From: Coenobita brevimanus
Taxonomy: Eukaryota > Arthropoda > Malacostraca > Decapoda > Coenobitidae
Assembly: GCA_032717465.1 (NCBI GenBank)
Contig: CM064667.1
Location: forward strand, 2,966,105-3,030,104
Direction: 5' to 3'
Length of the DNA stretch: 64,000 nt
Under the pieces are notes generated by a model that was not told where the DNA came from, did not search any database, and saw nothing but the letters and a program-made list of their open reading frames with translations. Every line of letters starts with the position of its first letter. Position 1 is the first letter of the stretch. The position numbers were made by a program, and so were the translations under genes. Shown one piece after another: positions 23,596 to 35,861 of this stretch.

Positions 23596-25030
23596 CATTT
23601 TGCTGGTATACTCAGAAGTAACTCAAATGTTTCACCAACTTGTGATATCGCATTAACGTGTTATTTGCGATGACACAGGATGACTGAACTTGTCTTCTCC
23701 TGTTTTTTTCTTTTATTCTTTTTTAGGCTAGGACACCCCTTGTTATTATTTTGGTATTCTTGTATTTGAGATACTTTAGGGAAGGTAGTGTACTTAGGCC
23801 CGAATGCTTACCGCCTGGTAGTCATGAAGCTCATGGGTCAGAATTTAAGATATCTGTTTCAGTTATTAATATGCCCCAGTGCACTAGCTGTGGGTGTTGT
23901 TGATGTCAAGAGGTTATGTAAAGGATTTGCGTTCACAAGCAAAGGAGGTGGCTGATGACCCTGCTTATTACCAGCAGTGATAGTAAAGCTGGTATTGTTT
24001 TCAATTTTGTCTGTCTGTGTAGCCGTTGGCACGATGACTTTGCAACCGCTCAACATATCATCACAAAATTTTACAGGTGTGTAGTAGGGATGAAAATTTC
24101 CTTCGAGTTCGAAATTAGTGAAAGTAGGTCAAGGTCAAGGTCAAGGTCATAGTCCGAGCCTCGCTAGGTATGTATCGGCTCGAGGCTGGTGTGATTCCCT
24201 CCTGGGAGGGGGTCCTCTAGTAATAGATATTACCGAACAGATCCATCCAGCTAACCTGGTCACTGACTCCTGCATAATGGTTGTCATTCACAGTTGTTGC
24301 CACGAGTCACAGACAATGCACCAGCACAATCCTTCACTAAAAACAGTGTAGACATACAGTGTATTAGCTCAACTTATGCCTTCCTCGTTATTTTCCTTTC
24401 TTCTAAATGTTTTTCAGTTAGCTGCAGTTCCTTTAATTCTTCACACATTAGCGTCAGTTTTGATAACATTGTTCATTGGCCAAATAATCCCACACACCTT
24501 TTCTTTCTTAGGTCTTTTAAAGCCATATGTAATACAGGTCGAACCACAGAAACATAAAATTTAAGAGCCTAGTCTCTTCTGTGTTCATTGATCATCAGTT
24601 TTGTTTGCATAGACCTACGTCTGTACTGTAACTGTGTGATCATCTTACTCTGTATTGTGAAACTTGGTAATATTTACTTTATTTTGGCTGGCGTCAGACG
24701 AATTTCCTTACGCTTACAAAAGAAAAAAAGTAAGTCAAAGGGTTGATGTATCATGGCCTCAGATCCCTTGTCTTGTCCATCCGGAAGAACCCAAATAAAA
24801 ATTATGTCTCTTCCCACCTCCCCCTCCCCCCCACCCCTCATCATCCCAGCCCTCCTTCCCTCTTCCTGCCGGCAAACCGTAGAGAAGTTCGTCCTATAGT
24901 GCAGATACGTACCCTCTTCGCTTGTGTACCAGTCCTATGCCTATAACTTCCCTCTATACTGTAATCTTCAGTATTCCACTGTTGTGAAGAAGCGTAACTG
25001 CTATGCAATTCATGTCGAGCCTGTTCATGT
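23595..25030. other. Unannotated intergenic stretch
   Basis: Ordinary-complexity A/T-rich DNA with only short frames lacking domains. Apart from the AGGTCA tandem (separate entry) I see no transposon homology, tRNA fold or promoter that can be supported. Confidence 0.5.
24126..24149 (+). repeat. Four perfect tandem AGGTCA hexamers
   Basis: AGGTCA is repeated four times with no spacer. AGGTCA is the consensus half-site bound by many nuclear receptors, so this is either a chance short microsatellite or a direct-repeat receptor site. Nothing nearby shows a promoter or gene to regulate, so only the repeat itself is certain. Confidence 0.85.
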
Positions 25031-25115
25031 GAGTATCTTAGGTGTGGTTATATCTTTGTTGACAGGAAGAAGAGGTGAATCACAAGTACTTGAGTTTCCT
25101 TTAGTATTATTAACC
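25031..25115 (+). repeat. Diverged single copy of the repeat that forms the 45-kb foldback arms
   Basis: The phrases GTGAGTATC, GGTGTGG, TATATC and GTTGACA, followed by a GAAGAGG-type segment and a TTTCCT segment, appear in the same order as in the right arm of the foldback at about 45,800-45,875. This implies a dispersed repeat family, present here as one arm only. Type and limits are unknown. Confidence 0.45.
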
Positions 25116-25344
25116 CCTCTCGTGCAGTGACACCTTTCTGCAGTTAATTCCTGATATTTGGAAAGGTTTTATTAAGCCTAATGAAATCTTGAAAGCGGAT
25201 GTGTTCACAGCTTTCACCAGTTCCTTCACTGCTGGCCACTCCCCATAACTGTATAGATTTGGAACTGGATGGGTTTAATAAAGCATTCTTTAATTCCTTC
25301 ACTGCTGGCCACTCTTGATACCTGAGAACAAATGTCTGGTGGTA

Positions 25345-26072
25345 GTCTATCTATCTATATACCTAGGCTGCTTCCCCCAAGGAAAGGGAGGTAGCCGAGA
25401 CAGGACGACACACTCCCCATTTACTCATCCATTCAAACACATTCATTCGCATCTTAGCCCCAAAGGGGAGAACGGACAGATCCTCACCGCACCACACCGC
25501 ACAAGGGTCAACTGCGCAATGCAATCAGTGACATCCGCAGCAGGGCCCGACAGCAGAACTGGTTTACCCCTGCCACATCATAACAGACCCATCCCCTTAC
25601 CCGCACCTGACCTGACTAACTGATCAGACCAAGTGCGGGAGAATATCCCCTCAGGGCTGCGTCATCACTTATTCATTCACAATTTCTCTCCATTTATTTC
25701 TGTCACGCACAGCCACTCTTCCTTGCTCAACAGACATCCCTCTCACATCCAGCGCTCTCTTCACACTGTCCATCCATCCTATTCGTGGTCTTCCTCTCAG
25801 CCTTACACCTCTCACATCAGATCTAGTTATCTTTTTCACCAATCGCTCATTACCCATTCTCTCCATATGCCCAAACCATCTCAACACCCTCTGCCCAACT
25901 CTACCAGCCATCTCCCGAACAACTCCAGTTCTCCTTCGCACTTCATCATTTCGCACCCGATCCATACGCGTCACTCCACACATACTCCTCAGACACCTCA
26001 TCTCCATTACATTCAAACTTTCCCTCTCTGCTACACCCATATTCCATGTTTCAGCCCCATATAACGCAGTTG
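25345..26072 (-). mobile_element. LINE A2: 3' end of a TAGA-tailed non-LTR retrotransposon
   Basis: A near-copy of the 3' end of LINE A (46,468-47,180), in the same orientation. The 3' end is the (TAGA)n-like tail read on the minus strand (CTATCTATCTATATACC on +), followed inward by the shared 3' untranslated segment and the end of ORF2. The copy stops near 26,072, so it is strongly 5'-truncated, as expected from incomplete target-primed reverse transcription. Confidence 0.85.
25669..26060 (-). pseudogene. LINE A2 ORF2 C-terminal fragment
   Basis: About 125 codons open from about 26,040 down to 25,669. The wording (RCLRSMCGVTRMDRVRN, VLRWFGHMERM, RLRGRPRIGWMD, MSVEQGRVAVRDRNKWREIV) is the region after the reverse transcriptase in a family of invertebrate LINEs. 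The endonuclease and polymerase domains are missing through 5' truncation, so no function is expected. LINE A at 46.8-47.2 kb carries the same segment with more stop codons. The LINE assignment is firm; the exact clade is not determined. Confidence 0.85.
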
Positions 26073-27030
26073 GTGGTAAGAAGGGAATATAAAAGACGTA
26101 ATAGTTTTGGAAGAGTAAACCCTTTCACTGCTCGGTATTTTGTGTTAGTTCATTTTTTTTTTTTTAAGTTAGGAGAGCATCCAGGAAAGAAGAATTAAAT
26201 TTTTTACATAACGGCGCTGCCTAGAAAGTTATATCAAAGTCTGAAAGAGTCATGTTGAGACAGTAACAGCAGGACAAGTTCGTCACGGTACTGAAGGTAT
26301 TAAGCCTACAAACCGGGTTAACATAACACTAATTAACCAAATATATTTGCATGCATCTTTATGGAGGTGTTTTTTGCTACATCCAGATAATGATCCCACA
26401 GTAAATTTAAGGGAGACCAAGTGAAGGGGTTACTGGGGGCTGTATGAGACCTTTTTAGTTCCACTGTTTATTCCAGAACTGAGTTACATCACCGGGGGGT
26501 AGATTGCACACAGTGTTGATGGTGTCGTCGTAGTGGTGGCATTATATAGTTTTAGCAGTATAATTGTAGGTCTGTTTAGCAAACTATCAGTATTAATGAA
26601 CACTTCAGTATGCTGACCAATTACCTATTATTTTGCTGTGGCCAGATTTTTTGTACTTAGAAGGTTGTACGTACAACCTGAAGTGGTTAGGTACAGCCTT
26701 CATTAGTCCAGTCACAAAGTGCAAGCCTACTTAAAGTGGATAAAATCGTGTGATAGAGTAAGAATGAGACATAGCATGCATCATCTTATGATGTAAAAAG
26801 ATCAAAGGTTGAAGTTTCAGAAAAATAGTCTCACCACCGAAATTAAAAAGGAGAGCCACATGCAACCCATGATTCCAAGAGATTAGTAAATAGGTGTGAG
26901 AATATAACACACGATTGACATCATCATAAAAGCGTAAAGGAGGTAACAGCAGTTGTAATATGTAATTTCAGCAATGAAAAATGATGAAGTGGGATCATTT
27001 AATGCATACAAGCATGGTGATGGTAGTTCT
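26073..27030. other. Unannotated intergenic stretch
   Basis: No coding frame, RNA gene or recognisable element. Only a poly(T) run near 26,154-26,165 stands out. Confidence 0.5.

Positions 27031-27076
<46 letters not shown>
27031..27076 (+). repeat. (GT)n microsatellite
   Basis: GT dinucleotides with one TTTG interruption near the start. Confidence 0.95.
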
Positions 27077-27079
<3 letters not shown>

Positions 27080-27867
27080 TTCTGTTTAGTCTCATTCTAC
27101 TTTTCCCCACGTATACTTTACCTTGATATCTAATACACCACACAAATGTAATCTTTATTGTTCTCCTGCCGGGTGAGGCCCATATGGGTTTACATTTGTG
27201 GAGAGGCTGCCGTTAATTGCTCACAAAATGTCACTCGGAGGAGGGCAGGTTGGTCACTCTTGCCTTAATGTTGAAAATGAGAAGCCTATCCCTGGGCACC
27301 TCTGTTCCAGATGAGACAAAGTAAAATAGATTGCATCTTGATGTAATTTACTGTAGGTAAATTACACTGACCTCCAGGCTATGCTGTCGACTCTGAGCAT
27401 AAACTTGACAGTGTGCTCCTTGAGTTTCAGCAGTGCTACAGGATGCACACTGTCACATGTCACTGCATCGGTGCTAATACCTCCCCTTCATACTAAACAC
27501 ATGCTCGGAGCTTCTCAGTTAAGACTAGTGTGCTGGTACTGTCATATTTTTAACACTGTGGAATGTATTTTGGAAGTGTACCTAATAATGATTCAATGAA
27601 AATCCCAGCCAATGATCAAACAGGCAGTCTTCTAGGGCACCACCTGACCATCATAAGGAGGGGGGTGGAGGGAGGGGGGGTAGATAGTTTTGTGGATTAC
27701 TGGAACACAAACACGTCATGGCGGCAGAAGTCATACTGAAGAGGTGTCCAGAGCCAAAGGAAAAACTGATGGACGGTTTGTGATGAACTGGAAGTTAATC
27801 GAAATCAGTAATTTCTATAAAATATATTGGAGATAATTTTGCCTCCCTCCTCAACGTGAGACTGATG
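27077..27867. other. Unannotated intergenic stretch
   Basis: Mixed-composition DNA with only short, featureless frames. A G-rich run lies at about 27,658-27,680. No element recognised. Confidence 0.5.
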
Positions 27868-28104
<237 letters not shown>

Positions 28105-28315
28105 ATCATACATAGTTATACACAACATTTTGCACGCTCATCATAATATATTGTAACTTAACAGCTATACACAAATAAAAAGTACTTTGCCGATGCCTTT
28201 CACCATTAAAGACAGTTTTTAAATTGCTTTGCGTCTTTTCTAAGAAGCAGTGTGTCATGCTCTTTATGTGCTTTTCTTGTAAATATGTCGAAAGATGCTT
28301 CAAGTAAGTGTTGAT

Positions 28316-28318
<3 letters not shown>

Positions 28319-28354
<36 letters not shown>
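28319..28354 (+). repeat. (CA)18 microsatellite
   Basis: Uninterrupted CA dinucleotides. Confidence 0.96.
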
Positions 28355-28359
<5 letters not shown>

Positions 28360-28420
28360 TTCAATTATGTTATATCAAGCAAAAACGCAATTAATTTCAA
28401 TATGTGAACAAGCACAGGAG

Positions 28421-28423
<3 letters not shown>

Positions 28424-28456
<33 letters not shown>
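28424..28456 (+). repeat. (AC)16 microsatellite
   Basis: Uninterrupted AC dinucleotides, about 70 bp downstream of a second CA tract. Confidence 0.96.
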
Positions 28457-28459
<3 letters not shown>

Positions 28460-28638
28460 GTTGTCTGATAAGATACCAGCACATGTTACTATGATCTACG
28501 CAAGGTAAGTCATCAGATGCTGCCTTGAGTACGTAATGTTTCTCAAATTACTGTATGTCATTTTAATCAACTTGTCCAAAAACGTAATGATACCAAAACT
28601 AAAAAGAGCACTCATATCTGACCAGTGCTGTATGTTAG

Positions 28639-28639
<1 letters not shown>

Positions 28640-28686
<47 letters not shown>

Positions 28687-28687
28687 A
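28640..28687 (+). repeat. (GA)n microsatellite followed by a G run
   Basis: About 20 GA units, then eight to nine G. Confidence 0.95.
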
Positions 28688-28699
28688 ATGGCAATGACT

Positions 28700-29060
28700 A
28701 TGGGAAAGAAGTTCAGTGAGTGAGAGTGAAACAGCAAATGGGAATGGGAGTGTGACTATGTATGAGGGAAAGAGTTGAAGTGTAAGTGTGAGTATGTATG
28801 TGAGAATGAGTTGAAGTGAAAGTGTGAGTATGTGTATGAGAAAGAGCTGAAGTGTGAGGGTATGTGTATGAGAATGAGTTGAAGTGTGAGTGTGAGAGTT
28901 TGTGGGAAGAGGGATGGGGGTGTATGGGGGAAAGAAGTGAAGTGTGACTATGAGAGTCAGGAGGAATAAGGATGTGAGTGTGTATGCGAGAACGAGTGAA
29001 GTAACACTGGGAGAGGAAGATGGAAAATGAAAGAATGCTACAGTGTGAGTGCGTGTGGCA
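28700..29060 (+). repeat. Degenerate minisatellite, about 36-bp period
   Basis: The phrase GAGTTGAAGTG or a close variant recurs at 28,774, 28,810, 28,846 and 28,878 with intervening GTGTGAGTATGTGTATGAGAA-type text, then decays rightwards. Long Ser/His/Thr/Leu-rich frames on the minus strand arise from this repeat and are not genes. Confidence 0.6.
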
Positions 29061-29293
29061 GAGGAAGTGGAAATGAGAGTGTGAATGGGAATGAGTGTGG
29101 GCCAGGCAGAGAATAAGCACTGCAGGGAATGAGAGAAAAGGAGCGGGACAGGAAGGAGGATTGGAAGTGGAAATGGAGGCTCGAGAATGTGGAAGAGGAA
29201 GAGGAACTGAGGATGTGAAATAAGAGACAATAATAGGGTGAGAGACAGCAGAAGTGGAAAACAGGTTATAGCAGATATATAAAGTCAAAGTAG

Positions 29294-30461
<1,168 letters not shown>

Positions 30462-32141
30462 TTTTTTTTCCTTAATGCAAAGAAGAAAGAACCAAAGGCC
30501 AGTGGTCTGCAAGGTTGTTTCCTCCAAGAAATAAAAAATACAGAGGACCAAATTCAAGGTCCGTTCATTTCGAGATGTCTGGACACACTGTTTGAAAAAC
30601 TTGAGGCTATATGCAGTAGCCAATATAGACAGAGGTAAATAGTTCCAGAGCTGAGCTGTTGCATACATGAACGAGTGGGAGTAACGGATAATTCTTGCGT
30701 TAGAGGGTTGAATAGAAAAGGAACAAGAGTTTGTTGCTAGATGGGTGCTACACGCCTATTGTAGTGGTGGAGGGATGCAGGTAGACAGTTCAGGGAAGCA
30801 GTGACCATCAAAGTACCAAAAGAAAAGAGGTGAAGATGCAAAAGTGCAGGGAAGAGAAAAAGGTTAAAGGAAGCCTGTAGGAGAAGGATACTCAATGAGA
30901 CGAAAAGCCTTGCCTCCACCTTGTTTAGATGAGCTGTATATGGTTAGCCTCCTGATAGATGAGAGTTGTACTCTACACAGGGGCGAACAAAACCCGTGTA
31001 TAAGGTCAGCGATTGTGCAGGGGTAAGCAAGTCATGGAGTCGGCTTAGCACGCCTAATCTCTTGGAAGCTGATTTTACAAAATAGGTAATATGATCTTTA
31101 CGTGATAAATCTGAGAGAATGAAACCCATAGTGTGTTCAAAGATGAAGGGTTGAGTTGGATATTGTAAAAAATTACAAGATACACCTGCAGATGATTTTG
31201 ACTTGTTCAGTGATGCAAGAACTAAGTTTTTGATGCACTAAAAACAAGATAACTTTTACCTCAAGTAGAGATACAAGCCAAGTCAGACATTAGGTGTGCC
31301 GTAGCCTCTTGTTTACTGAGGAAACTGCTGAGATGGACGCTCCATAGGTGAATGGAAAAGTGAAAGTTGGAGTCATCACAGTATGAGAGGATTGGGTAAG
31401 ATGTACAGGTTAGAACGTGAAAGATGAATATAAAGAAGAGAGTTGGTGATAGGGGAGCCCTGACGAACACTACTATTGAGAGTTCTAGGAGAAGAACGGT
31501 GGCCGTCTAAACCAGCAGCTATGAAACGACCAGAAAAGAAGCTAGAGGTGAAGGCACAGATAGAGGGACGGAAAACGTAAGAGGAAAGTTTTGAAATTAA
31601 CGGTGTATGCCAGACTCGATCGAAAGCCTTTGAAAAATCAAGTGCAATGACATAGCTTTTGCCAAAGTCACGAAAAGAGGATGACCAGGAGTCTGAAAGG
31701 AGATGACAAGATTGGCAGTGGAGCGTCACTGACGGAACCCTTACACACGATAGGAAAGAAGGTTGTGAAAGGAAAGGTGCTTTAATTTGTTTGTTAAGAA
31801 TGGTTTTAAAAACATTAGAAATACAGGATATTAAGGCAATAGGGTGATAGTGAGAGGGCTGGGAATGCTCACCCTTCTTTGGGACAGGCTGAATGACAGC
31901 AAACTTCAAGCAAGAAGGAAAGGTACAGTTTGACAAAGGCAAAAGAATTTATCGAGGTAGAGTGGAAGCACAGACGCACACTTCTTGAGGACAACAGGAG
32001 GGACCCCATCAGGCCCATGGGCCTTGTTAGAACTGAGGTCAGTCATGGCAGAAAATACATAAATTGAAGAAATTTTAATGTCAGCCATGAGGAAGTCAGA
32101 GGGATGAAGGATTGGAGGAACAACACTGAAATCGTCTAAGG
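30462..32141 (-). mobile_element. Jockey-like LINE F, 5'-truncated
   Basis: Minus-strand relative of elements E and G. The 3' end is a short poly(A), seen as eight T at 30,462-30,469 on +. Inward lie the 3' untranslated segment, the ORF2 tail (about 30,600-31,130) and the reverse transcriptase (about 31,260-32,090). The endonuclease half is absent. Homology with E ends at GTCTAAGG (32,134-32,141), where a hAT-like element begins. F therefore seems to have been interrupted there and its 5' part is missing. Confidence 0.85.
30600..32090 (-). pseudogene. LINE F ORF2 remnant (reverse transcriptase and C-terminal part)
   Basis: Broken reverse transcriptase read in pieces. The first piece (32,088-31,906) has HGPDGVPPVVLKKCASVLP. 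The second (31,942-31,376) has PVPKKGEHSQPSHYHPIALI, a deleted or rewritten finger segment, and ALDFSKAFDRVWH (motif A). The third (31,470-31,261), in another frame, has the SYCDDS active-site box at 31,372-31,383. Then come HITYFVKSASKRLGVLSRL (about 31,100) and the C-terminal tail. The two catalytic Asp codons of the box survive, but frameshifts separate them from motif A. The family normally polymerises cDNA on nicked target DNA; this copy is dead. Confidence 0.85.
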
Positions 32142-32429
32142 CAGCGTTTCTTAACCTGGGGTGCTAGCTCCCCCAGGGGGTGCTGAAATCAATTTTAGGG
32201 GGTGCTGGAAAATGCTGCATTATATTTTTTCTTACTGGATTTGCTTAGTATTGGCATCCTTGATTCTTTTATCTTTTGAGACGGTATAAAATAAACCGTC
32301 AGGCAGTACTTCACTTTACTTTAACACTGCAGTGGTGTAGCAACTGCAGTCCCAGTAACCAGATGTAGAGGGCTGCTGGACTGACACCTTATTACAAAGG
32401 GGGTGCTGAGGTCGGAAAAAGCTAAGAAA
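32142..32429. mobile_element. hAT-like non-autonomous element (candidate)
   Basis: Begins CAGCGTTTCTTAACCTGGGG, which resembles the terminal inverted repeat of many hAT transposons. The right end has a decayed reverse complement (GCTAAGAAA, 32,421-32,429). The flanks GTCTAAGG (32,134-32,141) and CTCGAAGG (32,430-32,437) agree at six of eight bases, as expected for an aged 8-bp hAT target duplication inside LINE F. GGGGGTGCTGA-type text recurs internally. It has no transposase. The call depends on weak terminal similarity. Confidence 0.45.
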
Positions 32430-32541
32430 CTCGAAGGTGATTTTTTTTTTTTTTTTTTTTTAGGAAGAAGGAACCAAAGGCCATGAGCCCGCAATAACAG
32501 TTCCCTCCAAGAGAAAAACAAAATACAAGAGAGAGCCAAAT

Positions 32542-33947
32542 TCAAGATCCATTCATTTCGAGATGCCTGGACACACTGCGTTTGAAAGACTGATCATAGG
32601 CAGCAGGAAATACAGACAGAGGGAGACAGTTCCAGAGTTGACCTATTGCATAAATGAAGGACTGGGAGTAACGGTTAACTCTTGCATTAGAGAGCTGGAC
32701 AGAAAAGGAATGAGAGTTTGTTGCTAGACGGGTGCTACGCACCGTCGTAGAGGTGGAGGAATGCATGCAGACAGTTCAGAGGAGCAGTGACCATTAAAGT
32801 AGCGATAGAAAAGAGAAAAAGATGCAACAGTGCAGCGAAGAGACAGAGGTTGAAGGGAGTCAGTAAGAGGAGGAGAGTTAATGAGACAAAAAACGTTTGA
32901 CTCCACCCTATTGAGAAGAGCTGTATGTGGGGAGCTTCCCCACACATGAGAGTTGTACTCCACACACGGGCAGATAAAACCCCTGTACAGAGTCAACAAT
33001 TGTGCAGGGGTAAAGAAAGAACGGAGTCGGCTTAGCACACCCAATCTCTTGGAAGCAGATTTTACAAGAGGTGTAATATGATCTTTCCAAGATAAGTCCC
33101 GAGTAAATGAAACCCCAAGCATGTTCAAGGATGATGCAGGATAAAGCTGAATATTATTAAACATTAGTGGGCATACCTGTGGAAGATTTTGACGGGTTGA
33201 TAGGTGTAAGAACTGAGTCTTAGATGCATAAAAAGCAACCATATTATTTTTACCCCAGTCAGAGATACGAGCCAAGTCAGACATTAGGCGTGCCATAGCC
33301 TCATCCCTTGTTTGTTGAAGCAAATGCTGAGATGGACGTTGCGGGAACCGAATGGAAAGGTGAAGGGTGGAGTCATCAGGGTATGACTGGATAGGGTTAG
33401 ATGTACAGCTGAGAAGGTCATTGATGAACAAAAGGAAGAGAGTTGGTGATAGGACAGAGCCCTGAGGAACACCACTGTTGATAGATCTAGGAGAAGAACG
33501 ATGGCCGACTACAACAGCGGCTATAGAATGACCAGAAAGGAAGCTAGTGATGAAGGCACAGATAGAAGGATAGAAACCGTAAGAGAGCAGTTTGGAAATT
33601 AAAGATTTATGCCAGACTCGATCGAAAGCCTTTGAGATGTCAAGTGCAATGGCAAAGCTTTCGCCAAAGTCCCGAAAGGAGGATGACCAGGAGTCTGAAA
33701 GGTAGGTGAAAAGATCGCCAGTGGAGCGTCCCTGACGGAATCCGTACTGACGATCAGAAAGAAGGTTGTGATGGGAAAGATGCCTTAAAATTTTTCTATT
33801 GAGAATTGACTTGAAAACTTTTGAAATACAGGACGTTAAAGCAATTGGACGGTAGCTGGAGGATTGGGAGTGGTCACCCTTCTTTGGGACAGGTTGAATG
33901 AGAGTAAACTTCCAGCAAGAAGGAAAGGTACAAGTTGACAAAGGCAA
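32542..33947 (-). pseudogene. LINE E reverse transcriptase and C-terminal domain
   Basis: 407 open codons (33,947-32,724), then a frameshifted tail to 32,542 ending RHLEMNGS. Domains in order: fingers with SSYRPIALTSCISKVFKSIL (about residues 29-49), DRQYGFRQGRSTGDL (65-79), motif A AIALDISKAFDRVW (99-112), SGVPQGSVLSPTLF (158-171), active-site box SYPDDS (188-193; codons 33,372-33,383), then thumb and C-terminal text HITPLVKSASKRLGVLSRL. The family box is Y-A-D-D; Pro at the second place is unusual and probably harmful. This is the best-preserved polymerase in the window, but the ORF is broken upstream and downstream. Confidence 0.9.
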
Positions 33948-34597
33948 AAGAGTTTGCCTAGGCAGGGTGTAAGCACAGAAGCACAGTTCTTGAGAACAAC
34001 AGGAGGGACTCCATCAGGCCCATATGCCTTATTAGTATTGAGGCCAGTGATGGCAGAAAATACATCAGCTGAAGAAATTTTAATGTTAGCCATGAGGAAG
34101 TCAGAGACGGGAAGTGATGGAGGAACAGCACGGGAATCGTCTAAGGTGGAATTGGAGGAGAAAGTCTGTGCGAATAGATCTGCTTTAACAGTAGAAGAAA
34201 GAGTTACTGAACCATCAGAGTAGAAAAGAGGAGGGAAGGATGATGAGGTAAAGTTGTTAGAAAGGTTTTTGGCAAGGTGCCAGAAGGAGCGGGAAGAATT
34301 TGAGTTGGAGAGTTGAGAGCACTTAGTACGGATGAAATTATTTTTAGCAGAGCGAAGAACAGACTTAGCACGATTCCGGGCAGAAATGTAAAGATGATGT
34401 GATTCAGGGGTGGGTTGGCTCCGGTACCTTTTGAAGGCCCTCTCCTTGTTGCGGACAGCATTAGAACAAGCGTGATTAAACCAAGGCTTTCTTGCGTTAG
34501 TCAAAGGATATGTGAAAGGAATGTATGCCTCCATGCCCGAGAGAATAACCTCCGTAATGCGCAAAGCACACCAGATGGCTCTCGGCCATGGAAGCAA
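33836..34597 (-). pseudogene. LINE E ORF2 linker and start of reverse transcriptase
   Basis: 253 open codons. The N-terminal third is the conserved post-endonuclease linker (ARKPWFNHACSNAVRNKERA, RYRSQPTPESHHLYISARNR). The C-terminal part enters the polymerase fingers (YGPDGVPPVVLKNCASVLTP). A frameshift near 33,900 moves the frame into the next segment, where CTFPSCWKFTLIQPVPKKGD continues. It lies between the endonuclease and polymerase segments of the same element, which supports a single ancestral ORF. Confidence 0.85.
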
Positions 34598-34605
34598 TAA
34601 TCATT

Positions 34606-35330
34606 TCAGGGAAAATCAAAGAAGTACTGCCTGAGGGCCTCCCAATCCGCGACTCCAAAATGCCACAGACGACGTTTCCCTGGAGGGTCCACAGGCCGTA
34701 CCGGAGTGATAGGACAGGTTAAGGTGATAAGGTTGTGATAAAAGAAGCCCAACAGAGAGAAAAGATTAACAGTGTAAGCAGAAGCATTAGCTGTAAGGAA
34801 GAGGTCGGATATGTTGGAACTCACTCCAAGGCAACCACTGATAGGGGTATGGTGATGTACAAGCTGTTTTAGGTCATTACAGGTATAAAAGATGTATTCT
34901 TGTTCACCAGGTGGATCAGTGAAAGGAGAGCAGAACTACAGGTGGCAGTGAACATTGAAATCCCCTAGAATGGAGATCTCAGAGAAAGGAGAAATTGAAA
35001 GAATGTGTTCCATCTTAGAAGTAGGATGGTCGAAGAATTTTTCATAGTCAGTAGACTTAGTACATAAATAAAAGCACAGATATATTTAGCCAGAGAATGA
35101 CAAGATAGTCGAAGCCAAAGAGTGGAGAATTCAGAAGATTCCAGTTCAGGAACAATGAGAGCAAGATATATCGTTGTGTACAAATACGCAACAGCCACCT
35201 TTGGCTTAGAAGTGAGTATGGAAAAAGTATAAGGATACAGCAGAGGGTTTGCTGTTAGTCACCTCAGACAACTGGGCCTCTGTGAGGAGATGAAGTTGAG
35301 GTTTATAAGAGGAGAGATTTTTCTTCAACA
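34606..35330 (-). pseudogene. LINE E apurinic-type endonuclease domain (broken)
   Basis: This is the N-terminal part of ORF2, which nicks target DNA to prime reverse transcription. Visible pieces are LLTEAQLSEVTNS (about 35,250), VAYLYTTIYLALIVPE and STLWLRLSCHSL (35,198-35,090), the ILGDFNVHCHL metal and catalytic box (about 34,970-34,940) and SLLGFFYHNLITLTCPITP (about 34,750). In the last of these, the Asp of the usual S-D-H motif is replaced by Tyr. Stops interrupt the frame, so the domain is inactive. Element G keeps the parallel pieces in the + orientation. Confidence 0.8.
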
Positions 35331-35804
35331 ATGAGAAAGTTATAGAGGCTGCCACGAATGTTGCAGAACTGAATATGCAGTGAGTCAGACGGTGGTTCCA
35401 GGCATCTCGCTTGGTCATCACAGGGAGGGGGGGCGGATGGTCGGGACTTTTATGCTCCCTCCCCCCCAGGGAGTCCGAGGCATTGTGCTGAGATGCCACT
35501 TTTCTTAAACTTACAATAGGAAGAGCAGTGTGTGATGTGCACGTAGTTTGGTGTTAACAGTTGGAGGAATTTGTACTGAGTAGAGTGCTGGCCAACTCTC
35601 TGTGTTACTGAAACAGTGAAGAGGTTCAGCCCAGGGGAGTGGTCAGAAGATAGTCCCGAGGGCTGATGAAACGGGAGCTCCAGCTCTCCTTGAGGGAGGG
35701 AGGGAGGGAATATTGCCTTGTTCAACTGGTGCTACAGTCTACCCCCTGCAAATAATAAATTAAGGAGGTTCCTCAATCTGCCACCATTTCCTTCAGTCAA
35801 AGCC

Positions 35805-35806
<2 letters not shown>

Positions 35807-35858
<52 letters not shown>
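35807..35858 (+). repeat. (GA)26 microsatellite
   Basis: Uninterrupted GA dinucleotides about 90 bp upstream of the 5' limit of LINE E. Confidence 0.96.

Positions 35859-35861
<3 letters not shown>

Larger units (their letters stand above)
32442..35720 (-). mobile_element. Jockey-like LINE E, nearly full length
   Basis: The 3' end is poly(A), seen as about 20 T at 32,442-32,461 on +. Going inward on the minus strand: 3' untranslated segment, ORF2 C-terminus, reverse transcriptase, linker, endonuclease and a 5' region that matches element G up to about 35,610 and may continue to about 35,720. Homology with G confirms that both ends belong to one family. Length is about 3.3 kb. Flanking target duplications could not be identified. 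Confidence 0.88.

Noticed and set aside
26883..27143. Small minus-strand gene
   Set aside because: Half of it is a CA/GT microsatellite and the rest has no features.
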